From Caldilineaceae bacterium (GTDB lineage: Bacteria; Chloroflexota; Anaerolineae; Caldilineales; Caldilineaceae), in the NCBI GenBank assembly GCA_022824685.1, contig JAJDZJ010000136.1, positions 1-64,000 of the forward strand: a stretch of DNA of 64,000 nucleotides, given 5' to 3'. This document shows, in pieces, positions 29,828 through 39,836 of the stretch. Both the position numbers and the translations under genes were made by a program. The notes under the pieces were generated by a model. The model did not search any database and was not told where the DNA came from. It was given only the letters and a program-made list of their open reading frames with translations. Positions within the stretch are counted from its first letter, which is position 1, and every line of letters begins with the position of its first letter.

Positions 29828-30682
29828 TCAGTCTGTCGGATCTGCCGCTTCTCTATCGATGCCTGACGAATCCCCGGGAGGAATCCCCAACTCTTCCCGA
29901 AGCAATCGAAACAGTAGCTTGCGCTCCGAATCAGTCAGCCCTTCCAGTCTTTCCTGTGGCCCAAGACCGGCCAGCTTTTCTTCAGGGGTAGCCGTTTCGA
30001 GGATGCGTTGTCGTATCTCTTCCCCGATCTCCATGATTCTGTCTGGGGTCAATAGTTCGGCCATATCACCCTCTCCCTTCAATTCCAATGTCTGTTGCAG
30101 GCCCATCATGTAGGCGTGCAACGGGACCGACTCGGTTATGGTCGGCGAATCCAGCGCAGCATAGGCGGCCGCACGCTCCGGTCCGCGGCTGGAGAAGAGT
30201 TTCACAAATGCATTATTCGGACTGGGCGGCAAATCGTTCAAAACCAGCAACCAGATTCGTCGTAGCAGTGGCAACGGGCTCCGATAGACACCATCTTGCC
30301 GTTCCCTATATCCCCACTCTGCCAGCCGTGACTTCTGCGGCGTTCTCGCGCTCAGCGCCACGGTGAGCACCTGCTCTTCGCCCAATCTCTGTGCCTGGCG
30401 GTAAAAGTAGTCGTAAGCAACCGCTTGGGCAAGCGCGCTTTCGTTTATCGACTCTGTATACTTGAATTCCAGCAAAACATGCCCCGCAGGGCTGTCGCGC
30501 ACGCCATCAGGCAATCGCGCCCTTTGCGCTGCATTCCACGCTTCCCCCTCTCTCCGGAGGAGGAGAACATCGGCCTTGGGAGACTCCCCAAGGAGATCCA
30601 CCTCAACGTGGACCGCGATCTCTACCGGCGCCAGCGACAGCTGCAAGAGTCTGCCCAGCACCTGATGAGACTGAAAGCGCAT
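29828..30682 (-). CDS. uncharacterised protein, possible PD-(D/E)XK nuclease fold
   Basis: A 284-residue protein not recognised with confidence. Residues about 15-110 show the order beta-strand, Asp (KADVLLL), beta-strand with HVLLEFKYTES, then a helix (ALAQAVAYDYFYR). The D...ExK spacing fits a PD-(D/E)XK fold as in Rpn/DUF4351-type proteins. The C-terminal third is helical and charged (PEEKLAGLGPQERLEGL). ATG at 30682 is used; a TTG lies two codons earlier. No partner genes are evident. It may be a transposon-associated or defence-type nuclease, but that is inference. Confidence 0.65.
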   Translation of the reverse strand: MRFQSHQVLGRLLQLSLAPVEIAVHVEVDLLGESPKADVLLLRREGEAWNAAQRARLPDGVRDSPAGHVLLEFKYTESINESALAQAVAYDYFYRQAQRLGEEQVLTVALSARTPQKSRLAEWGYRERQDGVYRSPLPLLRRIWLLVLNDLPPSPNNAFVKLFSSRGPERAAAYAALDSPTITESVPLHAYMMGLQQTLELKGEGDMAELLTPDRIMEIGEEIRQRILETATPEEKLAGLGPQERLEGLTDSERKLLFRLLREELGIPPGDSSGIDREAADPTD

Positions 30683-30726
30683 GAGCAAAGACTCTCATTC
30701 CGCCGATGACGACGGCGACGCATTGC

Positions 30727-33700
30727 CTACTTCGGCATATCCCGCAGCGCATTGAAGACCGGCAAATTGCCCCAATTGTGGTCCACTATCCCCCACTGCG
30801 CCTTTTCCGTATGATTCGCCACCACGCGGAAATTCAGATTCCACAGAATCGCCGGGCCCACCCAGCCCCACCGCTTCATCATCTGGAAGGCCTCAACCGT
30901 CCAGGCAGCCTGTTCACTATAGTCGTTATCGTTTGCGTATCCATACCTGGGATCGAACGCGCCGCCCGCAGCCCAACCAAACTCCGTCGGCCAGATGAGC
31001 TTATTGGCCGCGTTGTACTTGACGGCGATGTTTCGATAACCTTCCATCGTGCTGCGGAAGCTCCACGAGTGGTGCGGGCTGTCGCACGCGCCGTTGAAGC
31101 CGCTGTTGCCGTGGATTTGAATCGCTTCGCAGCCCTGCTGCCACGTGTATTGGGGCGGTACGTTGTACCCGCTCGGATGCGCGCCGATGCCGTCCATGTA
31201 ATTGTTCAGCCCGGCCTGGAACATCTTCTCCAGGTATTCGAAATCATCCATCGCCGCGATGCCGCCTCGGCTCTGCGGCGCGCCGTTGCTGGCCGCCGGG
31301 GTCAGCGCGCCGCTGATAACCAGCATCGACGGGCACGCCCGCTTGATCTCCGTATAGGCAGGTCTCAGCAGCGCCACATATTTGGCCGGATCCAAGGGCA
31401 GGTTGCCCCACTCGTAGTGCAGGTTCTGCTCGTTCCATACTTCAATCGCCTTCAACGAGCTTCCGCAATACTTGCCGGCCATAGCACCCAGAAACCTGGC
31501 GAACGTATTCGGGTCCGCCGGAGGACCGCCGACATTCGGCTCGAATCCTCCTTCGCGCGCCCAGGGCGGCGCGTTGACGGCGCTGAACAGCAGGCTGATG
31601 CCGGCGTTGTTGGCCGCGTCGATGATGCCTTGCATCGAGCCCCAATCATACTGCCCCTGCGTATGCTCGAAGACCTTCCATTCGATCTGCTGCTTCACCC
31701 AGCCAAAGCCCAGCTCCCGTGTCTTCTGCATCACCTGCCCGGCCTGGTTGTTGTGCACCATATGGGCCTGAACGCCGTAACCGAAACTGCCGCCCCCGCC
31801 CGGCGCCGGCGCCGCTGCAGCAGGCGCAGCTGGCGGATCCGGTATGTCGGTGATCACACCCACTGAATTAAGCGGGCCGCTGGCGGTCGTTAATTCAGCA
31901 AAAACCCAACCCTTCTTGCCATTGCCAATATCGATCTGCCACCAGGTTCCAGCCTCATTCTTTCCAAAAATAAGGTAGGGCTGGCCCGCGTTGAGCTGGC
32001 CCACTTTTCCATAGTTGGTCCCCGGCCCTTCGCGCACGTTTGTGTTCTGCGTACTGACCAGCCTTGAAACTTCAGGTGTGGGCGTCGGTACCGGGGTCGG
32101 CGTCGCAACCGGGGTCGGCGTCGCCAGGCTCAATGCCACCTTGTTCTGCGGGCTGGCCGCCTGCTGACCTCCCAAATTCGAGAACTGTACAACCTGCGCC
32201 TCGACATGGATATTGCCTTCGCCGACCGGAGCCATGAATGTATGGACCGGATTCTCGATCGGAACCGTCACCTCCTCGAGCACGCCGCCATCAGGATGGA
32301 ATATCCTGAAGGATACCTTCAACATCGCCGGCGCCGGATTGACGCCCCCGCCCGTTTGGAACTGGCGGGCGACCTCCCACAAGTCCGGATCGACATCACC
32401 GGAATCCACATCCCGCACCATCACCTGGGTCACCTGGTGACGCTCCAGCAGGTTCAGCTTGCGGGCAAAGCTGCTGCTGTTCTCAATCGTGACCATGCGC
32501 TCCATCTGCTGGTCGTCAAGATATGCATAGACATATGCGCCTAACGCATCATCCCAGGCCAGTGGTCGCGTGATCCGCGGGTTGACTGCCGCCACCTCGA
32601 CATCCGCGCCAGGCACGATCACCCCATTCTCTCCCCCCAGGCGGACCTGCGCGACCAATGGCTGCAGCGACTGCTGGAAACCCTTCAGCCACAACTGATT
32701 CCCGCTCCGTTCTACCGACATGCCCGGCAACTCCATCTGCACCTTGCTCCGGTCGATCTGGTCTGTGGCATAGGTCAGCAAGGATCCCATTTGCCCGCCT
32801 AGCTGATACGCGGCAGGGTCGGTCGGGCCCGGAATCAGGATGCGGTCAGCCGCGCTGCCCAGCGCCTTCCAGTCATAGCCGCGTGTGTTCCACTCCACCG
32901 CCGAAATCTGCTGCGGCGATTCCACCCGCACAGCCAGCCACCGGTTCATGTCCGGCGCGTGCAGCCGTTCTGCCAGAAGTTCAATGAAGTAGGTAAACTC
33001 TGCCCCGCCGGCCAGTGTCGCTTCCAGCCCGCGATAGTCGATGATCACGCCTGGGTAACTGTATTGCGTCAGGAGATTGGCGATCGCGGTGAGTTGGTTC
33101 TGCATCTGCCCCGACTCCACCAACATGTTGTGGAGCAGGTCGCTGCGGGGAGCCTCGCCGCCGCGCCAGTTGCGTATCACCGGCACGATCGCATAGTTGC
33201 CCGCGGGCGCGTTGGGCCGCACGATATCCAGCGCCCCGTCCCCCCGCAGATAGTAGCCGGCCGCGGCAAGGGTTGTGATGGCAGCGTTGGACAAACTGGG
33301 CGGAACCTGTTCGCCGAGGCCAATGTTGGCCCCCACCCTCGCCGGCGGCGCACTCGTCTGCATGACCACAAAATTCGAAGGCGGCGGGCCGCCAACACGC
33401 GCCTCAATCTTCTCCTCTACGGCCAAAATGGTACTGGCAACAAACTCCCAGCTATCTCCATCCCAACTATACAGTTCCAGCGTCTCATAGGGCTGGCTGT
33501 CATTCGGAATCGGGATCTGCACGATGCTCTGCTCCAAACGACCGCCGCGCACCTCCACTTCGTATATCGGGCTCTTGGCCTCAAGACCAGTTCCCGCCAG
33601 CAAATCGCGGGCGGTCATCCACGCTTCACCCGCAGTCCCGTTCAAGAATTCTGCTCGCGGAATGCTGTCCAGGCTGACGCGAAACGTCTCAACTACGCTT

Positions 33701-33945
33701 TCAGGAGGAAATATGATCGTCGTCCCGTCTGGATCCATCAGCGAACCGCCATTCCTGTCTATCGTTGTGAAGGACAGAAACTGAATCCGCTCGAGCAGAC
33801 TGATCGGCGGCAACAGCAACGCCGCAACGATCAGTACAGGAATCAGAACAAGCGAAAGAATGGCCGTCGCAATCCTCCGCATACCGGAGGCAGGCCTCGT
33901 CCCAGGTCGGCGCGGCTCGTCATAGTCAAAAGAAGACCTTCCCAT
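30727..33945 (-). CDS. large membrane-anchored SH3b and glycoside hydrolase-like protein
   Basis: A 1072-residue cell-surface protein. Order: cytoplasmic tail; membrane helix at about 24-46; a beta-rich region; a GH18-like barrel segment (about 230-340) with GVIIDYRGLE in place of the usual DxxDxDxE; further beta domains; a Thr/Pro linker (about 608-626); an SH3b domain at about 627-690 (NVREGPGTNYGKVG); an Ala/Pro/Gly linker; and a clan-A glycosidase barrel at 721-1072. In the last, Glu839 (WNEQN) and Glu988 (WPTEFGW) are the likely acid/base and nucleophile. ATG at 33945 is chosen because GGAGGG lies nine bases upstream; the longer frame to 34083 would translate an 18-base repeat. Probably acts on cell-wall or extracellular glycans. 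Confidence 0.85.
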   Translation of the reverse strand: MGRSSFDYDEPRRPGTRPASGMRRIATAILSLVLIPVLIVAALLLPPISLLERIQFLSFTTIDRNGGSLMDPDGTTIIFPPESVVETFRVSLDSIPRAEFLNGTAGEAWMTARDLLAGTGLEAKSPIYEVEVRGGRLEQSIVQIPIPNDSQPYETLELYSWDGDSWEFVASTILAVEEKIEARVGGPPPSNFVVMQTSAPPARVGANIGLGEQVPPSLSNAAITTLAAAGYYLRGDGALDIVRPNAPAGNYAIVPVIRNWRGGEAPRSDLLHNMLVESGQMQNQLTAIANLLTQYSYPGVIIDYRGLEATLAGGAEFTYFIELLAERLHAPDMNRWLAVRVESPQQISAVEWNTRGYDWKALGSAADRILIPGPTDPAAYQLGGQMGSLLTYATDQIDRSKVQMELPGMSVERSGNQLWLKGFQQSLQPLVAQVRLGGENGVIVPGADVEVAAVNPRITRPLAWDDALGAYVYAYLDDQQMERMVTIENSSSFARKLNLLERHQVTQVMVRDVDSGDVDPDLWEVARQFQTGGGVNPAPAMLKVSFRIFHPDGGVLEEVTVPIENPVHTFMAPVGEGNIHVEAQVVQFSNLGGQQAASPQNKVALSLATPTPVATPTPVPTPTPEVSRLVSTQNTNVREGPGTNYGKVGQLNAGQPYLIFGKNEAGTWWQIDIGNGKKGWVFAELTTASGPLNSVGVITDIPDPPAAPAAAAPAPGGGGSFGYGVQAHMVHNNQAGQVMQKTRELGFGWVKQQIEWKVFEHTQGQYDWGSMQGIIDAANNAGISLLFSAVNAPPWAREGGFEPNVGGPPADPNTFARFLGAMAGKYCGSSLKAIEVWNEQNLHYEWGNLPLDPAKYVALLRPAYTEIKRACPSMLVISGALTPAASNGAPQSRGGIAAMDDFEYLEKMFQAGLNNYMDGIGAHPSGYNVPPQYTWQQGCEAIQIHGNSGFNGACDSPHHSWSFRSTMEGYRNIAVKYNAANKLIWPTEFGWAAGGAFDPRYGYANDNDYSEQAAWTVEAFQMMKRWGWVGPAILWNLNFRVVANHTEKAQWGIVDHNWGNLPVFNALRDMPK

Positions 33946-34000
33946 TTCCGTTTCCCTCCATTCTGCGCCGCCCTCGGGCAGAGGCGCTATGTACCTGAAT

Positions 34001-34062
34001 CCTGTCTGCTGGCGTATTCCTGTCTGCTGGCGTATTCCTGTCTGCTGGCGTATTCCTGTCTG
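34001..34062. repeat. 18-base tandem repeat, 3.4 copies
   Basis: Three identical 18-base units (starting CCTGTCTGCT, ending GGCGTATT) and a further eight bases. In the minus strand it would encode repeated TGIRQQ if translation began upstream, but the better start at 33945 leaves it in the leader. Confidence 0.92.
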
Positions 34063-34180
34063 TAGCGGTCGCTTCGCGTCCACCTGCCGAAACGGCCGCC
34101 CATTCGCATCGTTGCTCCGCGTTGCCGCACGCGGTCGGGTCCGGGGAATCCTGCCGGGTCGCCTGTTCCTAAGTCCACAA

Positions 34181-34217
34181 GCTGCCGTTTTTCGTCAGAG
34201 CGGCGGAAAACGGCAGC
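34181..34217. other. perfect 11-bp inverted repeat
   Basis: GCTGCCGTTTT and AAAACGGCAGC are perfectly complementary around a 15-base loop. The arms carry their own T/A runs, so it could act as a hairpin in either direction or as a protein-binding site. Confidence 0.6.
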
Positions 34218-34463
34218 AAGGGTACGCGGCACCCTTTCGGCCGCGCCAGATGCGAGAATCCTGCGACCGGGCAGGGAAAACTTCCCCCTGCTTGCGCGCG
34301 CAGTTCTCCAACTATCTTAGCACATGCAAAAATCGGGACAAAAACGACTCCTTTTGGGCGACTCCGCCCTTTCGCGTCCCTTCGCGGATCACCCGCCCTT
34401 CGCAGTCATCCGCCCTCCGCAGTCCGCCGTCCTCCGCGCCGCATCGCATCCCCTTCCGCCGGT

Positions 34464-34476
34464 CACTGCAGTTCGG
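34464..34476. repeat. closing unit of the heptamer family
   Basis: CACTGCAGTTCGG matches the closing unit of the array at 7760-7793 for eleven bases. Preceding bases include CCGCCCT, CCGCAGT, CCGCCGT (34410-34430), another 7-base period though not in the same phase. Confidence 0.6.
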
Positions 34477-34556
34477 TTTGCGTTTCTAAGGATAGACGCC
34501 CAGAAGGAGTCCAAAATTGGGCCCCACTGTGAACCGCGCCCTTGACCGGGATTTGA

Positions 34557-34586
34557 TTGCCGAAACCTCCTGCACTGCTTTATACT
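34557..34586 (+). promoter_or_regulatory. candidate proBA promoter
   Basis: TTGCCG (34557-34562) and TATACT (34581-34586) are spaced by 18 bases, about 86 bases before the proB start. Confidence 0.45.
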
Positions 34587-34672
34587 GTTAGCGTTATTCG
34601 CGCGAGCGGGAACTGCCAACTGAGCATCCGGCAGGCTGTCAGCAACCGCTTTTTTCTGGCAGGACGGGAAGA

Positions 34673-35776
34673 ATGTATCGGAAAATCGTCGTCAAGTTGG
34701 GAACAGGTGTCCTGACCAAAGGCACCCGCTTCCTCAACCAACCCCAGATGGTCGAGTTGACGCGCCAAATCGCGTCGCTCCACCATCAGGACAAGCAGAT
34801 CATCGTCTGCACATCAGGAGCCCAGGCCGTGGGCAGGGCGCGGCTGCAGTTCCCCGAACTACCCGATACGCTGTCCAGCCGCCAGATGCTGGCCGCAGTA
34901 GGCCAGAGCCGGCTTATGCTCATGTGGGAGAGATTCTTCGAAATCTATGGCATCCATGTCGGCCAGATCCTGCTGACCAGGGCCGACACGGAAAACCGCC
35001 AGCGATTTCTCAACGCCCGCGATACTTTCAACGCCCTGCTCAAACACAACATCGTCCCTGTTGTCAACGAAAACGACGCTGTCGTTGTCGAGGAAATCAA
35101 GGTCGGCGACAATGACAATCTCTCGGCCCTGGTCTCAGTATTGACCAACGCTGATCTGCTGCTGATGCTGACCGACCAGGCAGGCCTCTTTACCGCAGAC
35201 CCGCGCATCGATCCGGACGCCGAGCTGATTCCTGAAGTCCATTCGATCGACGACTCCCTGCGAGCCCTTGCCGGCAACACGCGCACCAACCTGGGAATCG
35301 GCGGCATGAGTACCAAGCTGCAGGCCGCGGACCTCGCCTGCCGGGCCGGAACCGATGTCGTGATCGCCGACGGCAGCGCGCCCGATGTCATCTCGCGCGT
35401 GGTCTCCGGTCGGCCTGTTGGAACCCGTTTCCCCGCACAGGAAGCGCCCCTGGAAAACCGCAAACGCTGGATCCTGGCTGGGCCCGCGCCCTCGGGCCGT
35501 CTACTCGTGGACGCCGGCGCGGCCAGAGCTCTGCGCCATCACGGCAATAGCCTCCTTCCCGTTGGCATCACATCCGTGGAGGGCGAATTCGAGCGCGGCG
35601 ACGCTGTCTTTATCAAGGAGAAAGACGGCCCGGATCTGGCACGCGGCATCACCCGATATAGCAGCGCCGACCTGAAACGCATTCGCGGCTGCCAGTCCCA
35701 TGAAATCAGCCGGCGGCTGGGCTATGGCTACGGGCCGGTCGCCCTCCACCGCAATGACCTGATCCTATTGGAATAG
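34673..35776 (+). CDS. proB: glutamate 5-kinase
   Basis: A 367-residue enzyme that phosphorylates glutamate, the first step of proline synthesis. The amino acid kinase domain covers about 1-255 ([26 protein letters not shown]) and a PUA domain about 275-365, the full-length form usually subject to proline feedback. proA follows after 17 bases, so the two enzymes that pass the labile glutamyl phosphate are made together. proC is not in the window. Confidence 0.97.
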   Translation: MYRKIVVKLGTGVLTKGTRFLNQPQMVELTRQIASLHHQDKQIIVCTSGAQAVGRARLQFPELPDTLSSRQMLAAVGQSRLMLMWERFFEIYGIHVGQILLTRADTENRQRFLNARDTFNALLKHNIVPVVNENDAVVVEEIKVGDNDNLSALVSVLTNADLLLMLTDQAGLFTADPRIDPDAELIPEVHSIDDSLRALAGNTRTNLGIGGMSTKLQAADLACRAGTDVVIADGSAPDVISRVVSGRPVGTRFPAQEAPLENRKRWILAGPAPSGRLLVDAGAARALRHHGNSLLPVGITSVEGEFERGDAVFIKEKDGPDLARGITRYSSADLKRIRGCQSHEISRRLGYGYGPVALHRNDLILLE

Positions 35777-35793
35777 GTGTCTGGAGAAGACTT

Positions 35794-37161
35794 ATGACCA
35801 TCGCTGTGAAAAAACCTGGCGCGCACGAGGAAAGTTCCCCCCGAAATGATCGGGAGATAGGACACGCAACGCAGATTCGACCTGCCCAGGCTCCAGGGCA
35901 AACAGTGGATTTGGAGGCATTGGGGAAAGCGGCTCGGCAGGCAAGCCGCAAGCTGGCGGCATTGTCGTCAACGCGCAAGAATGACGCTCTCCTTGCTATT
36001 GCCGACGCCTTGGAAGACAGAAGCGCCGAGGTCCTGGCGCAAAACGAACTGGATATCGCCGATGGCCGCGCCAATGGTCTCAGCGATGCTCTGCTGGATC
36101 GGCTGCTTCTCACCCCGGAACGAATTCGAGGGCTGGCGGACGACACGCGCAAGGTGGCTGCCCTCCCCGACCCGGTCGGCGCCGAGCTCGAAAGCCGCCT
36201 GTTGCCCAACGGGATACGTCTCAGCCGCCGCCGCATACCGATCGGCGTCCTCGGCGTCATCTACGAGGCCCGCCCCAACACCACCATCGACATCGCCGTC
36301 CTCAGCCTGAAAACCGGCAACGCCGTCATCCTGCGCGGCGGCAAAGAGACCCTGCGCAGCAACCTTGCGCTCGTCGCCGTAATCGCTGACGCGCTCCAGG
36401 CCCAGGGCCTTCCCTGTGAGGCCATCCAATACATCGGCAATCCGGACAGAGCGCTCGTTACCCAGTTTCTGCGCATGGACGAATACGTTGACATGCTCAT
36501 CCCCCGCGGTGGAAACTCTCTGCACAGACTCTGCCGCGACCAAAGCACCATCCCGGTCATCACCGGCGGCATCGGTATCTGCCATTTCTACGTCGACATC
36601 ACCGCTGATCAGGATCGCGGCATGGACGTCATCGTCAACGCCCGTACCCAGCGCCCCTCCGTCTGCAATGCGCTCGATACGCTGCTCGTCAACCGGCAGA
36701 TCGCCGCCGAGTTCCTCCCCAAGCTGGCGCGGCGCATGGCCGACTGCGGCGTCGAAATACGCGCAACGCCCGACGCCATGCCATATCTCAAAGAACAGGG
36801 GGCAACTGTCGTCCCGGCGGGGCCGGACGACTGGGACACCGAGTGGATGACGCTGATCCTAGGCGTCAAACTGGTCGACTCGCTTGACGAGGCCATCTCC
36901 CACATTCAAGAACACAGCCAGGACCACTCCGACGGCATCCTCACCCAGGACTGGAACAACGCCCAACGCTTTGTCGACGCCGTCAACTCCTCAGCCGTCT
37001 TCGTCAACGCCAGCACCCGCTTCAACGACGGCGGCCAGTTCGGCCTCGGCGCCGAAGTCGCAATCAGCACACAGAAGCTCCACGCCCGCGGGCCGATGGG
37101 CCTGGAGGAGCTCACTACCTACAAGTGGATTGTCCTGGGCGACATGCACGTGCGGGAGTAG
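35794..37161 (+). CDS. proA: glutamate-5-semialdehyde dehydrogenase (gamma-glutamyl phosphate reductase)
   Basis: A 455-residue NADPH-dependent reductase of the aldehyde dehydrogenase superfamily, converting glutamyl phosphate to glutamate semialdehyde. The catalytic Cys lies in [12 protein letters not shown] and the conserved [11 protein letters not shown]-like end is present. About 35 extra N-terminal residues precede the typical start region. GGAGAAG lies before the ATG. Confidence 0.97.
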   Translation: MTIAVKKPGAHEESSPRNDREIGHATQIRPAQAPGQTVDLEALGKAARQASRKLAALSSTRKNDALLAIADALEDRSAEVLAQNELDIADGRANGLSDALLDRLLLTPERIRGLADDTRKVAALPDPVGAELESRLLPNGIRLSRRRIPIGVLGVIYEARPNTTIDIAVLSLKTGNAVILRGGKETLRSNLALVAVIADALQAQGLPCEAIQYIGNPDRALVTQFLRMDEYVDMLIPRGGNSLHRLCRDQSTIPVITGGIGICHFYVDITADQDRGMDVIVNARTQRPSVCNALDTLLVNRQIAAEFLPKLARRMADCGVEIRATPDAMPYLKEQGATVVPAGPDDWDTEWMTLILGVKLVDSLDEAISHIQEHSQDHSDGILTQDWNNAQRFVDAVNSSAVFVNASTRFNDGGQFGLGAEVAISTQKLHARGPMGLEELTTYKWIVLGDMHVRE

Positions 37162-37183
37162 CTTCTTGCCGATCGTCCCTTAG

Positions 37184-37207
37184 ACCGGGGCCGTACGGCC
37201 CCGGTTT
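37184..37207. terminator. bidirectional terminator after proA
   Basis: ACCGGGGCC-GTAC-GGCCCCGGT followed by TT. A 9-base-pair GC-rich stem between convergent proA and the FGGY kinase gene. Confidence 0.85.
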
Positions 37208-37213
37208 CCCTTG

Positions 37214-38656
37214 CTACGGTTCGACGGCGTCCGCGTAGTCCAGCAACGCAGCAGCGGCCGTCTCCAGCTCTCCGAAGATACCCAGACCGACCGCCGCGGC
37301 CACAGCCGCGCCGACCGCTGCCTCTTCCGCATGGCTCGGAATCAGCAGCGTCTTCCCGAAACGATGCGCCAGGATCCGGGCAAGCAGCCGGTTCTGGCGC
37401 ACGCCGTTCCCCGCGCCGACCAGCAACGGCGGCGTTCCCACCACCGGTCTCATCTGTTCGAAAAAGGCAAAGAAGCCATCCGCCATCCCTTCCAGCAAAG
37501 CGCGGGCGAAATGGCCGGGCGTGAAATTGTCCGGTGAAAGCCCACTGAAGGAAGCTCGCAACCCCGGGTCGGTGCGGCTGCCTGTGAAGAACGGTTCACA
37601 GCGCAGCCCGTCGCTTCCGGCCGGCGCCGTCGCGGCCAACTCCGTCATCCGGGCATAGAGATCGTCCGGAGATTCCGCCTCGAGGAGTTGGGCGCCCACC
37701 TGCTGGTAGAAGCGCTGAAGGTAGGCATAGGATCGACCCCCGAACAGTCCTCCCCCAATCAGCAGGTACTGCCCACCGGGAAAGGGACGGTTTTCCAGTC
37801 CCGGTATGAAATGAAACTCGTCCGTACGCGCCGAAATCTGGCCGCCCGTTCCTACGTTCACGAGCAGACTGCGTCCCGGCTCCGGCGCGCTGCCGATGAA
37901 ACTGGCCTGATTGTCCCCAAGCGCCACCGTCACCGGTGTGCCCTCCGCCAAGCCGATGTTCTCTGCCAGCTCCCTGCGCAGGCCTCCCGCAACATCTCCG
38001 GCGTCCCCAATCGGCGGGAAAAGTCGCGCCGGCAGCGCCAGCCGCTCCAGCAGCGTCGAATCCCAGCAGTTCGCGCGAATGTCGAAGATCCCCGAGCTGG
38101 CAGCCAGCGTCGGTTCGCAAACGACCGTCGCTCCGGTGAGGAACGAGACCACCGCATCCGGGACAAAGCAGGCCGTCACGGGGGCAGCCGGCAGGGCATC
38201 CTGCAACCCGAGCCAGTAGAGGCTGGGTCCAAGAAATCCCGCGGCCGGCAGGCAACCGGTGTTGCGGAAAGCTTCCCGGCCTCCGGCAGCCGAGATAAAC
38301 CGCTCCAACACCGGCCTGTCCGAACCGGGAAGCGGCTCCTGCACGCGCAAATCCTGCCATGTAATCGCAGGCCCTGACGGCGAAGCTTCAGGTCCAATCA
38401 GGGCAACCCCGTGTTGCTGGCCCGTTACCCCAATCCCTTGGATGGCAGTCGGCGCCAAATCGGCCTGCGCGACCAGTTCGGCCAGGCAACGCGCCGTCAA
38501 TTCATACAATCGCGACAGGTCCAGTTCAGTCCGCCCAGCCCCGGGAGAGGAGCCCGCGCGATTGGCAACCGTCCGGTGCGCCGCCTGCCTGCCGCTCTCC
38601 GGATCCAGCGCCACCGCGCTCAATGTTGTCGTGCCGATATCAAGTCCGATAAGCAT
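37214..38656 (-). CDS. FGGY-family carbohydrate kinase
   Basis: A 480-residue sugar kinase: phosphate-binding GLDIGTTTLSAVALD at the N-terminus, substrate-side GVTGQQHGVAL and ITWQDLR, and C-terminal VGAGNGVRQNRLLARIL. The QQHG motif recalls the sedoheptulokinase branch, but xylulose, fuculose or other sugars cannot be excluded. AGAAGGAA precedes the ATG. It stands alone on its strand; sugar-acid aldolases elsewhere in the window may belong to the same broad metabolism. Confidence 0.87.
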   Translation of the reverse strand: MLIGLDIGTTTLSAVALDPESGRQAAHRTVANRAGSSPGAGRTELDLSRLYELTARCLAELVAQADLAPTAIQGIGVTGQQHGVALIGPEASPSGPAITWQDLRVQEPLPGSDRPVLERFISAAGGREAFRNTGCLPAAGFLGPSLYWLGLQDALPAAPVTACFVPDAVVSFLTGATVVCEPTLAASSGIFDIRANCWDSTLLERLALPARLFPPIGDAGDVAGGLRRELAENIGLAEGTPVTVALGDNQASFIGSAPEPGRSLLVNVGTGGQISARTDEFHFIPGLENRPFPGGQYLLIGGGLFGGRSYAYLQRFYQQVGAQLLEAESPDDLYARMTELAATAPAGSDGLRCEPFFTGSRTDPGLRASFSGLSPDNFTPGHFARALLEGMADGFFAFFEQMRPVVGTPPLLVGAGNGVRQNRLLARILAHRFGKTLLIPSHAEEAAVGAAVAAAVGLGIFGELETAAAALLDYADAVEP

Positions 38657-38904
38657 GTTTGATTCCTTCTGGATTCCCTTGGCAAGCGTCCTGTAATTTT
38701 ATCTCAAAGCACCTGCTGCCAGCATACACACATCGCGCAGTCAGTATGCCAAGACCCTTGTCTCTCTGTTACAATAGGGACATTCTAGCAAGTGGACGCC
38801 GCGACGCACTGCCCTGTTCGTGAACATGGCAGTGCAAAATCAGCCGTATCCTCACATCTCCACTCTTGCTCAAATTTCATGTTCCATCACGCAGGGGAGG
38901 CATC

Positions 38905-39750
38905 ATGACGACAGCAACAATCGCCCACGACAAGAGCGCCCAGCTGATTCAGGACGGCTTCTGCGTCATTGAGCAGGTGCTTTCACCGGACATGCTGGCC
39001 CGCGTGCGCGCCGCCAGCGACGGCCTCATCGAAGCCCAGTCCGCCGAGCACTTCGAGGAGCAGAAATCCACCGGCAGCATGATCAGCGTCTACGATGATC
39101 CCTTCTTCGCCGAGCTGGTGGCCTACCAACCGGCCCTGGACGCGTTGGCCTCCTTGGGCTATCCGAAGCCGCGCTGGTCATCCGGCTTCGTCATCAGCAA
39201 GCCCGGCCACTCGCCGCCCCTTTTCTGGCACCAGGACTGGTGGGGATGGAACGATCCCGTCAGCTACACGGACATTCCCATGCAGCTCTTTCTGATGTAC
39301 TACCTGGTGGATACGCGCATCGAGAACGGCTGTTTGCGCGTCATCTCCGGTTCCCATCGCAGGCGCCACCGCATGCACGACGCCGTGCCCACCGCCCATA
39401 CCGATGAACTGCGCCGCGCCACCGACCCCGCCCATCCTGCCTATCAACCGATGCCGGAGGACAAGGCTGTTCCGGTGCGCGCCGGCGATCTGGTGATCGG
39501 TGATTCCCGGCTGCTCCATGGCTCCTATGCCAACCAGACCGATGAACGGCGCACCGTCATCACGATCTGGTACCATCCCAATTACGACATTTCCTCGCCC
39601 CGCATCCAGTCCAATCTGAGCCGTACCCAGACACGCGTGGTCGACTGGCCGCAGCAAGCGCAAAAACTCGTTCAAAAACTGGTTCCTACCTATGAAGGCG
39701 ACGAAGAGCCGCTGGAGTGGAACCGTGTGCCGGGACCTGAACTGAAGTAA
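38905..39750 (+). CDS. phytanoyl-CoA dioxygenase family oxygenase
   Basis: A 281-residue Fe(II)/2-oxoglutarate-dependent oxygenase. The iron facial triad is His109 and Asp111 (FWHQDWW) with a distal His in LLHGSYANQ, and the 2-oxoglutarate Arg follows in DERRTV. Bacterial members hydroxylate many small molecules, so the substrate is open. The start at 38905 follows GGGGAGG by four bases. The aldehyde dehydrogenase gene follows 86 bases later on the same strand. Confidence 0.9.
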   Translation: MTTATIAHDKSAQLIQDGFCVIEQVLSPDMLARVRAASDGLIEAQSAEHFEEQKSTGSMISVYDDPFFAELVAYQPALDALASLGYPKPRWSSGFVISKPGHSPPLFWHQDWWGWNDPVSYTDIPMQLFLMYYLVDTRIENGCLRVISGSHRRRHRMHDAVPTAHTDELRRATDPAHPAYQPMPEDKAVPVRAGDLVIGDSRLLHGSYANQTDERRTVITIWYHPNYDISSPRIQSNLSRTQTRVVDWPQQAQKLVQKLVPTYEGDEEPLEWNRVPGPELK

Positions 39751-39836
39751 CCGCTGCTCACCTGAATCTCGCAAAGGTAGTTTCTACAACAACGCGACCA
39801 TTTTGAAACGAATCCGACAATAAGGAGAAGAGTTCG

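Larger units (their letters stand above)
33946..34672. other. divergent 727-base intergenic region
   Basis: It separates the SH3/glycosidase gene from proB. It holds an 18-base tandem repeat (34001-34062), a hairpin (34181-34217), a short CCGCNNT heptamer run (34410-34430), a closing unit CACTGCAGTTCGG (34464-34476) and a candidate proB promoter. No gene is visible. Confidence 0.6.

Noticed and set aside
34001-34062. CRISPR-like array
   Set aside because: The 18-base units are directly adjacent with no spacers, so it is a simple tandem repeat.
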